Part shown: piece by piece, positions 1-11,536 of the stretch | Layout of the letters: each line of letters opens with the position of its first letter | Numbering within the stretch: the first letter of the stretch is position 1 | NCBI GenBank assembly: GCA_963576735.1 | Contig: OY755175.1 | Coordinates: 15,020,401-15,084,400, forward strand | Direction of reading: 5' to 3' | DNA: 64,000 nucleotides | DNA from: Bedellia somnulentella | Taxonomy: Eukaryota; Arthropoda; Insecta; Lepidoptera; Bedelliidae | Notes under the pieces: model-generated | Seen by the model: the letters and a program-made list of their open reading frames with translations, nothing else | What the model was told of the DNA's origin: nothing | Database searches by the model: none | Made by a program: the position numbers and the translations under genes

Positions 1-566
1 CAGTAGACCCCGTGTTTTCACCACTTGCAATAGAGGAATCAGAATCCTCTAAAAACATATAATAAGATTCATCCTTTGACCTTTTTTTTATATCACCTAC
101 TACTACATTGTCCAAAGCCTCCGAATTTTGTTTTTCAGATCGATTTATTTTTCGTGTTTCAGTCAAGACAAGTTCTTTTACATATTCTTTACGCTCTTTT
201 GGTACTTACTTCATTTTAAAAAACGGATGTGATACTGAGGCTAAAATGGCATCATTTGCTGAAGGCTCAAACTGCAAAAACTTCTTAAAACGTTTATTTA
301 GGTTTTCTTGAATGACATCAAGCAGACAGATGCAGTATTTTAAATTTTCTGACGTAAGATCTTTGATCATATGTTGAATTCTTATTAGCTCTGGTAATAG
401 ACAACCATAATAGGTATCTTTTTCTCCTTGCAAGCTTTGAATAGCTTCTGCTATTGGCCTTGAACAGTTTATATATTCACTTAAAAAAATAATTTCCATT
501 TCTTTCAATATTTTTTTTATTAGAAAAAGTATTTTATCAGAAAAAGTATTTATAAAATACTAAGAT
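1..566 (-). pseudogene. hAT-family transposase fragment (C-terminal part)
   Basis: The reverse-strand frame 508-206 contains a stretch like the hAT dimerisation region (EYINCSRPIAEAIQSLQGE, then a GCLLPELIRI segment and an ILASVSHPFFKMK segment that resembles the 'HP+FK' part of these transposases). One in-frame TAA follows KMK; the same frame then stays open to the window edge with a Lys/Glu-rich and Ser/Asp-rich stretch. The 5' part of the protein is missing, so this is a dead, internally deleted copy. LINE copy A is inserted between it and the hAT-like end at 3984-4106. Assigned from motif memory only. Confidence 0.55.
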
Positions 567-576
567 ACTAAACAAC

Positions 577-3500
577 ATACATACATACATACATATACTC
601 ACGCCATTAGTTCCCATTGGGGTAGGCAGAGACTATTGATCGCCACTTCGCACGATCCTGACAAACCTCTCTAGCTTCGTTTACATCCATCAATCTTTTC
701 ATACATGCTCTTTTATTCTTCATACTTCGGACGCCAGCCTTTTTGAGCACACTCTCAATTTGGTCCAAGTGTGTTCTCCGTGGTCGTCCTCTACTAACAT
801 TACCATCCACACTAGCTCTATAGATCCCTTTTACCAATTTTCTATCATCCATCCTCTCTATGTGCCCAAACCATCTCAACATTCCTTTTTCTATCTTTCT
901 TACAATATCATCTTTCACACCACACTTTTCACGAATAACACTATTTCTCACTCGGTCACATAATCTAACATTACAAATTTTTCTGAGGGACCTCATCTCT
1001 ACTGCATTCACTCTGCTCTCATGCTTCTTCTGCCACACCCAACATTCGCTTCCATACATAAGCGTAGGAACAAGAACAGCATCATGCACAGCCATTCGGG
1101 CCTTTTCAGACACCGTTTGACTGATCATTAGGCTATTCATTGCTCCATTTACCGCATTACCCTTTTTCACTCTTCTTTCAATGTCTTCATCACATTTCCC
1201 ATCCCTTGTAAACAAACTTCCCAGATATACAAACTCCTTCACCTGTTCCACATCCTTACCATCAATCGCAATCACGCATTCTGTCACATCTTCCTGTCTC
1301 TCAAAAACCATCGTTTTGGTCTTATCCACATTCACCCTCATTCCCTTTCTTACAAAAGACTCACATGCAATATTCATCATCTCTTGCAACTCTTCTGCCG
1401 ATGATGCAAGTAGCACTTGATCGTCAGCATACAAGAGGCATTTAATGATGAATCCACCCATCCTTAGTCCATAATCACTTTCACGCAACTCTGTCAAACA
1501 GTCATCCATGAACAAATTGAAGAGCCACGGAGAAGCTACACATCCCTGTCGGACACCCCTAGAGATTCCGAACCAGTCAGTGTTTTCCCCGTTTACTCTT
1601 ACACATGCACTAGAATCCTCATAAAGTGATACCAATGCACGTATAAGTTGACTCCCCAAACCGAACTTGGATAACACCTCCCATAAACACTTTCTTACCA
1701 CCCTATCATACGCCTTCTCTAAATCAATGAAGGAGCAATACACCTTTTGGTTCTTAGCTAAAAACTTTTCGGTGATGCTCCTTAGAGAGAAGATTTGATC
1801 CATACATCCCATTCCTTTCCTAAATCCCGCTTGCACATCCCATATTTTCTCATCAGTTTCATTCATCACTCTTTCAATCAGTACCTTAGCATACAATTTA
1901 CCAACAATGCTGAGTAAGCTGAATGCCGCGGTAGTTTTTAGCCTCTTGGTGTGACCCCTTTCCTTTATATAGAGGCACAATCACCGCCTTGCACCAGTCT
2001 CGTGGAACTTTGCCACTCGACCAGCATTTTTGGAAAAGGAAGTGCAACCAAGAAGCCACCAACCCTTTACCAGCCCTCAGCATTTCGATAGTAATCCTAT
2101 CATACCCTGCCGCCTTCCCTAATTTCATACTTTTCATTGCTTTCATTATTTCTTCCATACTAATCTCGCTGTCACTAAATTCACCCATCTCCCCGTTCCA
2201 ATCAACATTACTGTCGATTGGCGAAGAAATGGATGCATCCTCTTTCTCAAACAGTCCCTCAAAATAATTCTTCCATACCCGTTTCATGCTACTTTCATCC
2301 GTCGCCAATTCACCCTGTTCATCTCTTATTACACTCACTCTCGTGTTTTGGGAAACTCCCTTTTCTTTCCGGATATACTTCCAGAATAACTTTTGGTTAT
2401 TCCGGAAATTATCAGAAAGTTTCCTCTCACACCACTCTTGCAAATCCCGCTTTTTCTTTTCTATTTTCTTCTTTACCTCATTCTTAACTCTCTTATATTC
2501 ATCTTCACTTTTCTGCACTACATCGTCAGTTACACTCGCATCCATCCGTTTACTAGCTTTAATCGCTAGTAAATCTAACCACGCTTTCTTCTTATCACCA
2601 ACCGCCTCTTTCACAACTTTATCCCACCAACTTGTTGGTGGTCTATTTGACCTTTTACACACTCCACATACTTCCGTCGCACATTCAACCATCGTCGATT
2701 TGAGCACATCCCATACTTCTTCTATTTCCATTTCATCCCTCATCTCCACGCAACTTAGTCTATCATCCAATTTCCTCAAGTATTCATCTCTGATATTTTC
2801 ATCTTCTTGCAGTTTTTCTACTTTTATTCTCGCAAAATCCGTTGTTGACACTTTAGGCCTGTGACGCCAACGCGTGCACAGACCCCTTAATCGTGATATA
2901 ACGAGAAAGTGATCTGTGCCAACGTTCGTGCCCCTATAGACCCTGGTGTCAACAACTTTTGCTCTCAGCCTTTCATCAACTATCACAAAATCAATCATAC
3001 TTCTCTCGCTTCCCCTCTGTCTTGTATACATATGGATATCTTTGTGCTTAAACAACGTGTTTGTAACACAAAGATTCCTCTCCAAACATACCTCAATCAA
3101 TTTCTCACCATTCTCATTTACCCTTTGATCACCAAACTTTCCTAAAACTCTTTCGCAACCGTTGCGTGACACACCAACCCAGCCATTAAAATCTCCTAAC
3201 ATTACAAGTCTCTCATTCTGATCACACCCATTCACAACATCGTCTAACAGATTCCAAAACTCCTCCCTCTCGGATAGGGATTTAGACATGTCCGGAGCGT
3301 ATACGCAAATTATGCGCATCCGGACTAGACCCAATTTCACCTTAATCCACAGGAGCCTTGGACTCACACATTCGTAATCTTTCATACACTGAGCCATCCT
3401 TTCAGATATCAGAAGTCCCACTCCTTGGCAAGCTCGGTCGCTGTCAGCGACTCCAGACCAGATTGCTGTAATGTTGCCAAGTTGTGAAACTTCCTTTCCC

Positions 3501-3980
3501 TTACGCTTCGTCTCATTTACACAAAGAAAATCCAGTTTTCTTTCATTCATAATCATACATACTTCATCTAATTTTTCAAACATTCCTCCACATACATTCA
3601 TCGTACTGAAGCGGGTCTCTTTAGCCCACTTTTCGCCCCGTGAGCAACCATGGCGTGATGAGTGGCGAGCTACATCGCCGCCTCCGTGTTTACTAAAATT
3701 TGAACACATATTGGACCCACGAGAAGCAAGGGAAGTAAACTGTCCACCTAGCCAGAGCCCCGCTTGACTAGGTAAGGTTATTTAGTACCCGGAGTGCACC
3801 AAGCTCCGGGACGGCGGCACGCTAGCGACCAGGCTCACCCCTGGCCATGCATCCCTCGGCGCGGCAGACCTTGGATTGGTGTAAGAGCGAAGATGGAAAA
3901 GCCCTAGTCCCTTAGTCGACTTCTACGACACCCACGGGAAGAGATGGGGTAGTGCTATTCTAAGCCGGCACTACACAGCA
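577..3980 (-). mobile_element. RTE-like LINE, copy A
   Basis: A 3.4-kb non-LTR retrotransposon on the minus strand. It starts with a head at about 3980 (gctgtgtagtgccggctta on the minus strand) that is also the head of the short SINE-A elements. A single endonuclease + reverse transcriptase frame follows. It ends with ggcgtgagtatatg followed by repeated ATGT units (577-597). There is no ORF1 or gag-like frame, as is usual for the RTE clade. It sits within a hAT remnant. It shares nearly all of its sequence with copy B (39365-44745). Confidence 0.85.
607..3709 (-). pseudogene. LINE copy A endonuclease/reverse transcriptase, frameshifted
   Basis: The first frame (3709-1898) carries an APE-type endonuclease (VMLGDFNGWVG near the middle, NVGTDHFLVISRL at its end) and the start of the RT. 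The second frame (1980-607) carries the rest of the RT, with SFIDLEKAYDRVV, GVRQGCVASPWLFNLFMDD and the LLYADDQ catalytic motif, and a C-terminal GRPRRTH stretch. Copy B reads NYRGISLLSVVGKLYAK across the junction in one frame. Copy A has one extra base near 1919-1925, so the break is a single-base insertion. Apart from that lesion the protein is open throughout, so the element is fairly young. The clade is inferred (RTE-like). Confidence 0.85.
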
Positions 3981-3983
3981 AAA

Positions 3984-4106
3984 GTATTTAAATATAAGAT
4001 ACAAAATCCTTTATAAAAAGTATTTTAGATACAAGATGAAAATACGTATTTTGTATCTTGTATCTGTATTTCAAATACTTGTATCTTAGATAAGTCACAT
4101 CACTGG
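3984..4106. repeat. hAT-like terminal sequence with AAGTATTT/AGATACAA repeats
   Basis: AT-rich sequence built from palindromic words such as agatacaag and caaatactt, ending gtcacatcactg. Read on the minus strand the end is cagtgatgtgac, a hAT-type terminus. Related words (aaaaagtattt) occur at 523-560 on the far side of LINE copy A, so the LINE probably interrupted one hAT element. I could not define the target duplication. Confidence 0.45.
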
Positions 4107-4107
4107 T

Positions 4108-4296
4108 CATGTGACAGTGTATTCGTACAAAACGGCGATAGGCCTGCCCCCTATCACGTGAGCACACTGTCTAAGCAAAACGTGGGTACCTTCTCTGGAC
4201 ACTAGATGGCGCTTGCCATGTGAGTTCAGAAGTATTGGTACCTCTGCCAACCCCTTCGGGGATTAACGGCGTGAAAGTTTATGTTATGTTATGCCT
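4108..4296 (+). mobile_element. SINE-B, 5'-truncated copy
   Basis: 3' half of the tRNA-headed SINE family seen complete at 17180-17536 and 61441-61815. It includes ctatcacgtgagcacactg and the tail ccccttcggggattaacggc followed by TTATG repeats. The tail closely matches the 3' end of the LINE (ccccaatgggaattaacggc). Confidence 0.75.
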
Positions 4297-4806
4297 AGAC
4301 TAATATGTAGTGCTGGGTGAGGGAAAATATTGCAATAATAACATAAATAAAACGTGGATAATCTGCACAAAAATTCACGAAATAGTCATGTGATGTCTAG
4401 ATGAACGATTACCTCTTCCATTTGGGTATTTATAGCGTCAGACTTTAGTTTGAGTGAGTAAATAGCTGTTTCAAGTCAAATGAGAAATGTTGCAAACAAA
4501 ACTGCTATACAAATTTTATTACTGTGGGATGTGTACGAATAAAGGGCATTTATTTTGGCATTTGGACTATGTCTGTTAAAACAAAGGTAATCTATGTGAC
4601 CGCCCAGGAAGTACATGCAAATTGGCCTTTATTAGGGCTAAGTACATAAACTAACACCGGTGACTGCCCTGTAATTACAATGTGTTTTTTTTTATCAAAA
4701 CCACAAAGCATAACGCTGTCTCCCAAACTGGTAAACTGAGCGCGAAAGATAGACTTCACAAAAAAGAGGTTTTATCGGATTGTCAGTTTATGTTGTATAT
4801 TTTCAG

Positions 4807-4965
4807 GCGGTGTATGCTGCTGAAGCTGGTGGAGATGAGGAGGTGCTGCTGGTGGCAGGATGTGGAAATCAAGCGTTTTGTGATTACGATACGTTTCTCA
4901 ATTTAACACGTGATGTTACATGGACTTACGGTGAATTTAGGGAGCAGTGTTCTAAGACAAGTTGA
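4807..4965 (+). CDS. Histidine acid phosphatase paralogue, last exon
   Basis: A 53-codon open stretch after a good acceptor (ttgtatattttcag), ending in TGA. The peptide contains VAGCGNQAFCDYDTFLNLT and ends GEFREQCSKTS. It aligns with the last exon of the nested phosphatase gene (VPGCNVICPLDHFKELTKY, residues 376-394) and with the Cys-rich C-terminus of insect venom-acid-phosphatase-like proteins, where the two cysteines form a disulfide. Entry phase is 0, the same as in the nested gene. Upstream exons should lie before the window or beyond the hAT/LINE block; I found none in 1-4806. It could be a pseudogene relic, but the exon is open and its acceptor is intact. Confidence 0.7.
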   Translation, partial: AVYAAEAGGDEEVLLVAGCGNQAFCDYDTFLNLTRDVTWTYGEFREQCSKTS

Positions 4966-6380
4966 TTAATGTTATTTAAAGTACTAGCACACGATCGCCA
5001 ACAACCCCGCAAAAAATGGAACGGAACCAAATTGTATGGTTGTGGGAACTGTCCACGGACAATAATCTCTATGTATTATTCGTTGACCTTATGAAGCCCG
5101 GGACAGCGGGTGATCGTGTGTTTGTGAGAAATGTAGCTTAATTTTGTTCTACGTATGTCGCATATGAATGAATTGTATCAGAAGTACAAACAATTTATTT
5201 GAGGTTGTGTCCTAAATATTACCTCAGTATTAAATGAACTTATAAATGATTGGCAATAAGAGTAAGTAAATTAAATGTACAAATATACTTCGTACCAAAT
5301 CTACTTAACTTCGACCTCACAATATCTGAATCAAGAGTATTTTTTGTTTTTATTTAAGCTTAAGCAAAGCTTGTCAAGACTTAATTTAAAATAAATGTGT
5401 ACTGATGAATTTTATGGCCAATAGGCGATGTAAAAGCACATCATCACCCATAATAAGCTTTTTATTTTTCCCTATTGCACACTGGTACCGCGTTCAAAGC
5501 GGTCAAAATTACTTATGTTCCTTGAATGTCATAATTTTGTCAACATATCAATTTAAATGGATATAAATATCAATTTCATTTGTAATAAAAGCTTCATATT
5601 GTTATAAAATGTTTATTTACTAAAAAACATGGAATCACATTAGTAAAAAAAATGCAATTATTTCTATGTTTCAATATTTTATTCTAGGTGTGAAATTACG
5701 ATTTATGCGTTAAACTTAACCTATTATTTATAACTTTAATATTACAATTGAATTATAAAATATTGAAAAGCTAAATAGAATTACAAATAAAGACGAAATT
5801 CAAATCATCCAACTAACAAATCTAATGAGAGAGACTCAAAGCAGCATTGACAAAATATCAATTTATCTTTTTAAGTCCCTTTATTTATAATAAAGTTAAT
5901 AAGGTATTAAAACTTTATCCCGAAACGATAAGCAAAGTAAAATCATTGTTATTGGAATGGCTAATGCAGAAGACATACGATGACATAGAAGGTTTACTCA
6001 ATATAGTACACTGATAACCCAACAATTCCACATACAACCACATCTATATATATATATATATTTATATACACACACACACACAAACATAGCACACATACTC
6101 ACACATAATTAACATTTTACACAAATCCATACACTAGTATAGTAGTATTCACATATATTTAATGGCTCTAGGTTAGGTTTAGAATAAGTAATAAATATAA
6201 AACAAATAAAATAATTTAAGGCAACCACTGTAATTCTTAACTGGAATTAAGAGTACCAGTATGGTACTAACCCGTAAAATGGAGGACGGCGTTTACAGCT
6301 GCGACACAGTTTTATAACTAATGCTGCTGTATTCGTTTCACATGTTCTAATGTACATTTGTAAAAAATTCCAATAAATAT

Positions 6381-6381
<1 letters not shown>
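4966..6381. other. AT-rich spacer, no gene seen
   Basis: Downstream of the phosphatase paralogue exon. An AATAAA at about 5390 could serve as its polyadenylation signal. The rest is low-complexity AT-rich DNA with a TA/CA microsatellite at 6041-6085. I see no exon with paired splice sites on either strand. Confidence 0.6.
6041..6085. repeat. (TA)n/(CA)n microsatellite
   Basis: A run of alternating TA followed by TTTATA and then CA repeats. Simple-sequence repeat with no further structure. Confidence 0.8.

Positions 6382-6419
<38 letters not shown>
6382..6419 (-). repeat. 38-base poly(T): possible poly(A) tail of a minus-strand retroinsertion
   Basis: 38 uninterrupted T residues. Read on the minus strand this is a poly(A) tail following ...cccttaaaattag. 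The sequence to its right (6420-7050) may therefore be a retroposed transcript in minus orientation. I recognise no protein in it and could not find a clear target-site duplication. Confidence 0.5.
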
Positions 6420-7052
6420 CTAATTTTAAGGGAGTCTCCTAAGGCTAGTTATAAGAGGATTCGAGTTCAGTAGAAACCGGATTATTAGGTAAGTAGGAGA
6501 TGTCCGACAAAGGCGTCAAGTAGCTTATTAAATGAGGGAATAATCTGTGAGGATTTTTATTTTATAAAGTTCATGACGAGCTTGTACTGGTGCTTTGTCG
6601 AATTGACTTCTGTGTACATCGACAAAACGTCATCAGTCATAAATTACTTCTTCTCAGTAGTTTCCGAATGGCCTGATAGATCCATCAATGTGTTAACTGC
6701 AGTTTTATCAACTTTACAAAGGTCAGCAACCCTCCTTCGCTGGCAACGCTTACTGCATTCCGAAAAGACCTACCTGCGGATGCACATTGAAGATTTATAT
6801 TTTTACATAATAACGAAGTTCCGCTAGTTGCACTCTCGATCAACTCTAAAATTATTTCGCTCTGTAACTACTACAAATGAGTCTCTGATCCTGAGCTTAT
6901 TAAAATTCTGGATGCTATTATTAAATATTCCGTTAATCTTTTGTTCATCTTGTGCACACATTTACTAAAGAGTTCTATGTCCCAGTTTTCGATGTCTGGC
7001 AACATGTGTATCCGTCTTTCCAGAGCAAGTCGAACTTAGTACATAGTGTAAT
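6420..7052. other. Unassigned sequence next to the poly(T) tract
   Basis: No frame here resembles a known protein. Open frames are short and lack splice sites. It could be the body of a retroposed non-coding transcript ending in the adjacent poly(A)/(T), but this is inference. Confidence 0.35.
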
Positions 7053-7092
7053 TTAAATCTTTTTGTTCATGAAAACCTCATGTGGGGATTAT

Positions 7093-7240
7093 TACTAATA
7101 ATTAAAGAATAAATAAAGGAAAGAAAAATTTCGACACAGATCAGTTGGCAGAGCGTCGGGGCGTTTACCCGAGGTCGCGGGTTCGATCCCCGCCTGTGTC
7201 GAAATTTTTCTTTCCTTTATTTATTCTTTAATTATTAGTA
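7093..7240. repeat. Perfect 47-bp inverted repeat enclosing a tRNA-like core
   Basis: Left arm 7093-7139 and right arm 7194-7240 are exact reverse complements (47 of 47). The 54-base loop is tRNA-like: the innermost arm bases form a 7-bp acceptor stem (gacacag/ctgtgtc), followed by a D-arm-like atcagttggcagagc, an anticodon stem tcggg/cccga and a T-arm with the B-box gggttcgatcc. The D stem is short and base 33 is not T, so it is unlikely to be a working tRNA gene. The leader at 7053-7092 (ctttttgttcatgaaaacct) and both arms recur at 53095-53221, where the core is deleted. Confidence 0.8.
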
Positions 7241-7249
7241 CATAGTGTT

Positions 7250-7271
7250 TTTGCTACGACGTCGTAGCAAA
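7250..7271. repeat. 22-bp perfect palindrome
   Basis: tttgctacgacgtcgtagca plus aa reads the same on both strands. It lies immediately right of the foldback element and may be part of an older mobile-element end. Confidence 0.6.
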
Positions 7272-10200
7272 GCGCTACGAAAGCGTAGGACCTTCATAAA
7301 TATTGGGGACGCAGAAGGACGCAGCTAGATCATATATGCTTCTAAACTAGACAATCTAAGCTAATTATGATATAAAAATCATTCATGGCTAGGTCTGGAA
7401 ACATAGTTAAAACCTTAGTGGAACACCACAATCAAAGTTGTAAAAACAAAATATTACTTTGTTCAGTAGACCCAAGTAGTATAATAAAAATAAAAGTATA
7501 AGGATAAATTAAATGATTAATAATGGAAGCACATAACATACATACATATCTTTAATATTAATTGTAAATCTTCATGCTTTTAACTTTAGAGTTCTGAGAA
7601 ATCGTTAGTTGAAAAACTGCACTTTTGATGACTCATAATGTAGCGTAATTAGTTGACGTTAGATGTGTTAACTTTCGTTGCCGATAAAGTCATGAAAAAA
7701 TTATAATAAGGGTGTCCTTATTGATAGTTGACAATACTATGGGAACCTTTAAGTGTGTTAAAGAGAAAAAGTCAGATTTCTATGTATTGTGCTGAAAACC
7801 ACAATATCTCGGATCGCTCTGTCTTGTTCCAGGTACACATGTAGAGACGATGCATTTTGGCAATAAGTTCTTGGCATCAATTACTTTCGTTTTCATCAAT
7901 TGTGTTCTTCTTGTTTCTGTATTACGTGTTACGTATACAAAATAAACATATTGAACTTTAAATACTGAAAAACTTTTATACAACTGACTGTACACTTAGG
8001 TATTGAAGATATTTGGGATTAAATTATTTTGTAATATTTATAATATAATATTTGTAATATACTTATGAATGATGGTAGGGCACATAAATAAAACACAATA
8101 TTATATTCAATTTGTATTCAAACATTGAATTAGGTACTAGTAATACCATAAACGATTACAAAAAGTTGATATCAAAGGTGCATAGTATCTGATACAAAAG
8201 ATTACTTGTGTGTGAGGTTGAACATTTCAACCGGATATTATGTTACTAGTACAGTCTTGTATGAGCTGTTTCAGAAACATTATTTCTAACTACAATCAAC
8301 AAGTTGCTCAATCAGAACAAAAGTGACAAAATTTTGGAAGAGCGAGATGATAACGGTGTGAAAAAATTCAAACTTCTTACAAAATAAATACAAAATACTT
8401 TTTCCAAGGATTCTCTCCTTTTTGTAACCAATAAGAGTCGATGTTCGAACTGTGCGGAGGGGCGGTGACTATTACTTTTTAAGATCATTAAACATTTTTA
8501 ACTCAATTTCTCTAAATTATGAATTGAGTCACTTAAGTTCTCACTGTGCGATGTGTTTTCTTTACATCCAAGTCTTACAATATATACTTGATAAGAAGCA
8601 GTGACAGTTTTTGTATACACTTCAGTCTCAAGGTTAGAGCAAAAAAATACTAATTCATTTAGTTTATCCCAAGTTTTACTAAAAATCATATTACATATGG
8701 TCATCTGGTGTTCAGTATACTCACTTTTAGCCTGGAAAGTATACCTGACTTAAGCATATTATTCTACTTACGTTTTAGGAAACAGGAAGTTAACATTATA
8801 TTCTAAGATTTCAATTTTTAAACATACCGACCGTGCCATTTTGTTCACATAAAATGGATACAAAATGAAATAGTATTTATACAAAATATTTGTAATATGT
8901 ATATTTGAGCTTTTCTGGACGTTAGTTCAGTGTCAGACGTATATTTCGAATCTATTACTAATTGATGCTGATGCAGTTGGAAGAAAAATAAAATAGAAAG
9001 TATATGTCACTGCTCTTAAAATTTATAATTTACTAAATCAGATATTTTAGTTGAAACTACTCGTAATATAAGTATCATTATATTGTAGACCGAATCTACA
9101 GTGTTTCGTTATAAACGTTTAAGTACAGAATATAAAATCAAATATTAGCTCGAAGCTAATGCCACGCGCAGCCTTAAATCTTAGTTTGTAAAAACTGCGT
9201 CATAAAAATAACAAAAAGATTCGAATTGTTTTAAGTACTAGACAACTATTACATTTCTTTACGAAAACAGAGAATAAAGCAGCAATTACATTTATAAATT
9301 AAACAATGTCATGGAATGGAAATGAGTACGGCTACATAAATAATATTCAGAACAAAATTAACAGATCTCAAAATTCACAAAAGAAGACTTTGGATGCCGA
9401 TTCAAAAAATTGTAATTAGTTTTTTCGAGTCTTGTACATTATATGTGTGATAATAATACAGTCTATTTCCATTTTACTCTATCTGCATACTACGAGAAAG
9501 GGAAAACTTAGATTTAGTAATTAGGTATAATATCAGTACCACGGGCATTTATAGCTTAAAAAACTTTGGCGCATTTTCATTGTTCGCGGATTAGTCTAGA
9601 CTACGTTTTGATACAAATTGTTTACATTGCATTAATCTTATGACTGAATTCCACATAAATTATCAATTACGCAATAGTGACAGTTAGTGCTAATAGATCC
9701 AACTTAGTCACAGACTATATAAACCCCGAAAATCATTAAACCGGCCTGACGACAAATATGTAAACTTCTAACATACAGGACTTAACTAAATATAAAAGTC
9801 ACGAAGAATGTAATCGATTTAGTGCATTTCAACTGACTTAAGCGCCTCCCCGCATTTTGCAGCTATTGCGCTCACTCTTACGTCAAATTTACTGATAGTG
9901 ACAGGGACGGAAAAAACGCGCGCGCAGGACTAATGTAGTTTATTTAGTTTTATTGAATAACTATAATGTTTAAATGAAAAGTTAAACATCAAAGTTACAG
10001 AAGCTACGCGTATATAGACACATAATGAGTTCACATGTATGTTATGCCAGTGGAGCCTATACGGTTTTTATGAAAACAAAACATGTTCCAATTCAATTTT
10101 TTCATCATATTTTTCAACAAATTATTAAAATGTTAAACATAAAATTTTAACACCATGTACTAATCACCAACATATATTTTATTCATGTCATATCAATATC

Positions 10201-11322
10201 ATCAAATCAGGCTTTATAGACTTTCCAAACAATCAATATCAACCTATTTTTCCGGGGACGCCCTTAAGCAAAGTTAGAATATTGAATCAACCAATCAGGG
10301 TCTCTACGACAACCTATTATGACATTTAGTTTTTAGGTAATTTTTGTACTGTACGTCTGGTTTCTGCTCTATTTAGTTAAGTCCTCTATGAAATTTAACA
10401 GTTGAAATTAAATTGCGCAAAAAAGAACGCTATAATTTTTTCATTTCAAATAATGGTAATTATTAATTTGATCTTTATTGCTCATTCGTTCGTTCGTTTG
10501 GTTGTATACTCGTTCAATTATTTTCCCGGCTATTGTTGTATCAATTTGTCGAAAGACTAAACAATAAATTAAAAACAACAGCGTCATAAATTATAATACG
10601 AAATGCAACTGTAAAATATATCTCTTAGAAACGCAAATAACAGAAATTACAACCATTTAAATTCAGACGAGAAAATGTTTGAGTATATAATAAATAACTT
10701 ACTCGATATGCTTTTTATCTTAAATTTATAATACGTTGAGAAGAAATTTTTCTACTTTGTTCATTATTATTACTAATTATTTTAATAGTCTCTTAGCAAG
10801 GATGGTTTTAGATCAGAAATGAGCATTTTTCAATATTATTGAGCCCAATAAAATAGTTGACGAAAATTATGCATTATTTTCATATGATACTATGATAATA
10901 ATCCAATACAAGAATAATTAAGATACTGAAATGAGAATTTTATAATTATTGCACTAATTAAACCAATATTTGAATCACATTATTGCATATAGACATTTAT
11001 ATTTATAAATATTATAATACGGACATTTTATACTACACACTGATAAATTATAACATATATGCATATATTAACCTACTTTTAAATTTTAAATATTGGCAAT
11101 AACGTATGGCAAGGCAACCTATATATTTGAAGTCAAAAAGTTACAAATTATGATAATTTGCAACTATGTGAAATGGCACATAAACAAATTCCAAAAATCT
11201 GCAAAACATAAGTAAATTTAATTTAAGTTTTTCTTGTGCATATTTGGCTGTACACAATAGAAATGTCAAATTCGCAAATCAAATAATTGACTATAAAACC
11301 TTCAATGAGAAGTCGAGATTCT
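7272..11322. other. AT-rich intergenic DNA and DOCK 3' UTR
   Basis: No coding exon is recognisable on either strand. The right end holds the 3' untranslated region of the minus-strand DOCK gene. A minus-strand ATTAAA at about 11217-11222 is a possible but unproven polyadenylation signal. Confidence 0.55.
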
Positions 11323-11536
11323 TCAAGCATTACTGGAGTCCAATTCGACCCCACTGACTGTGGTGGTAAGACTCCCGTTGACCAATATTTCCTGCAAAGG
11401 TTGCCCCAACATGCCGGACAAAGAATTGCTGAGTTTGCAGTAGTTTGTTTCTAATGCTTCGTGGTAGGTGACTTGGTCTGAGCTTATCAGTTTGCTGTTC
11501 AGTTGTAAAGCCGAATGACAAATTGTCAAGAAGTCC
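11323..11536 (-). CDS. Zir: DOCK exon 32: C-terminus and stop
   Basis: Encodes DFLTICHSALQLNSKLISSD, QVTYHEALETNYCKLSNSLS and a short tail ending VELDSSNA then TGA. Corresponds to the last DHR2 helix of DOCK9 (CGQALAVNERLIKEDQLEYQEEMKANY, shown in part). 3' UTR continues to the left. Confidence 0.94.

Noticed and set aside
1989..3767. Plus-strand open frames across LINE copy A
   Set aside because: They are antisense shadows of the minus-strand endonuclease/RT; the Ser/Phe/Thr-rich products reflect codon mirroring.
7133..7200. Functional tRNA gene
   Set aside because: The D stem is short, position 33 is not T and the core sits in a repeated foldback element. Annotated as tRNA-like repeat.
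8498..8704. 68-aa minus-strand frame
   Set aside because: No motif, no splice context and ordinary AT-rich composition.
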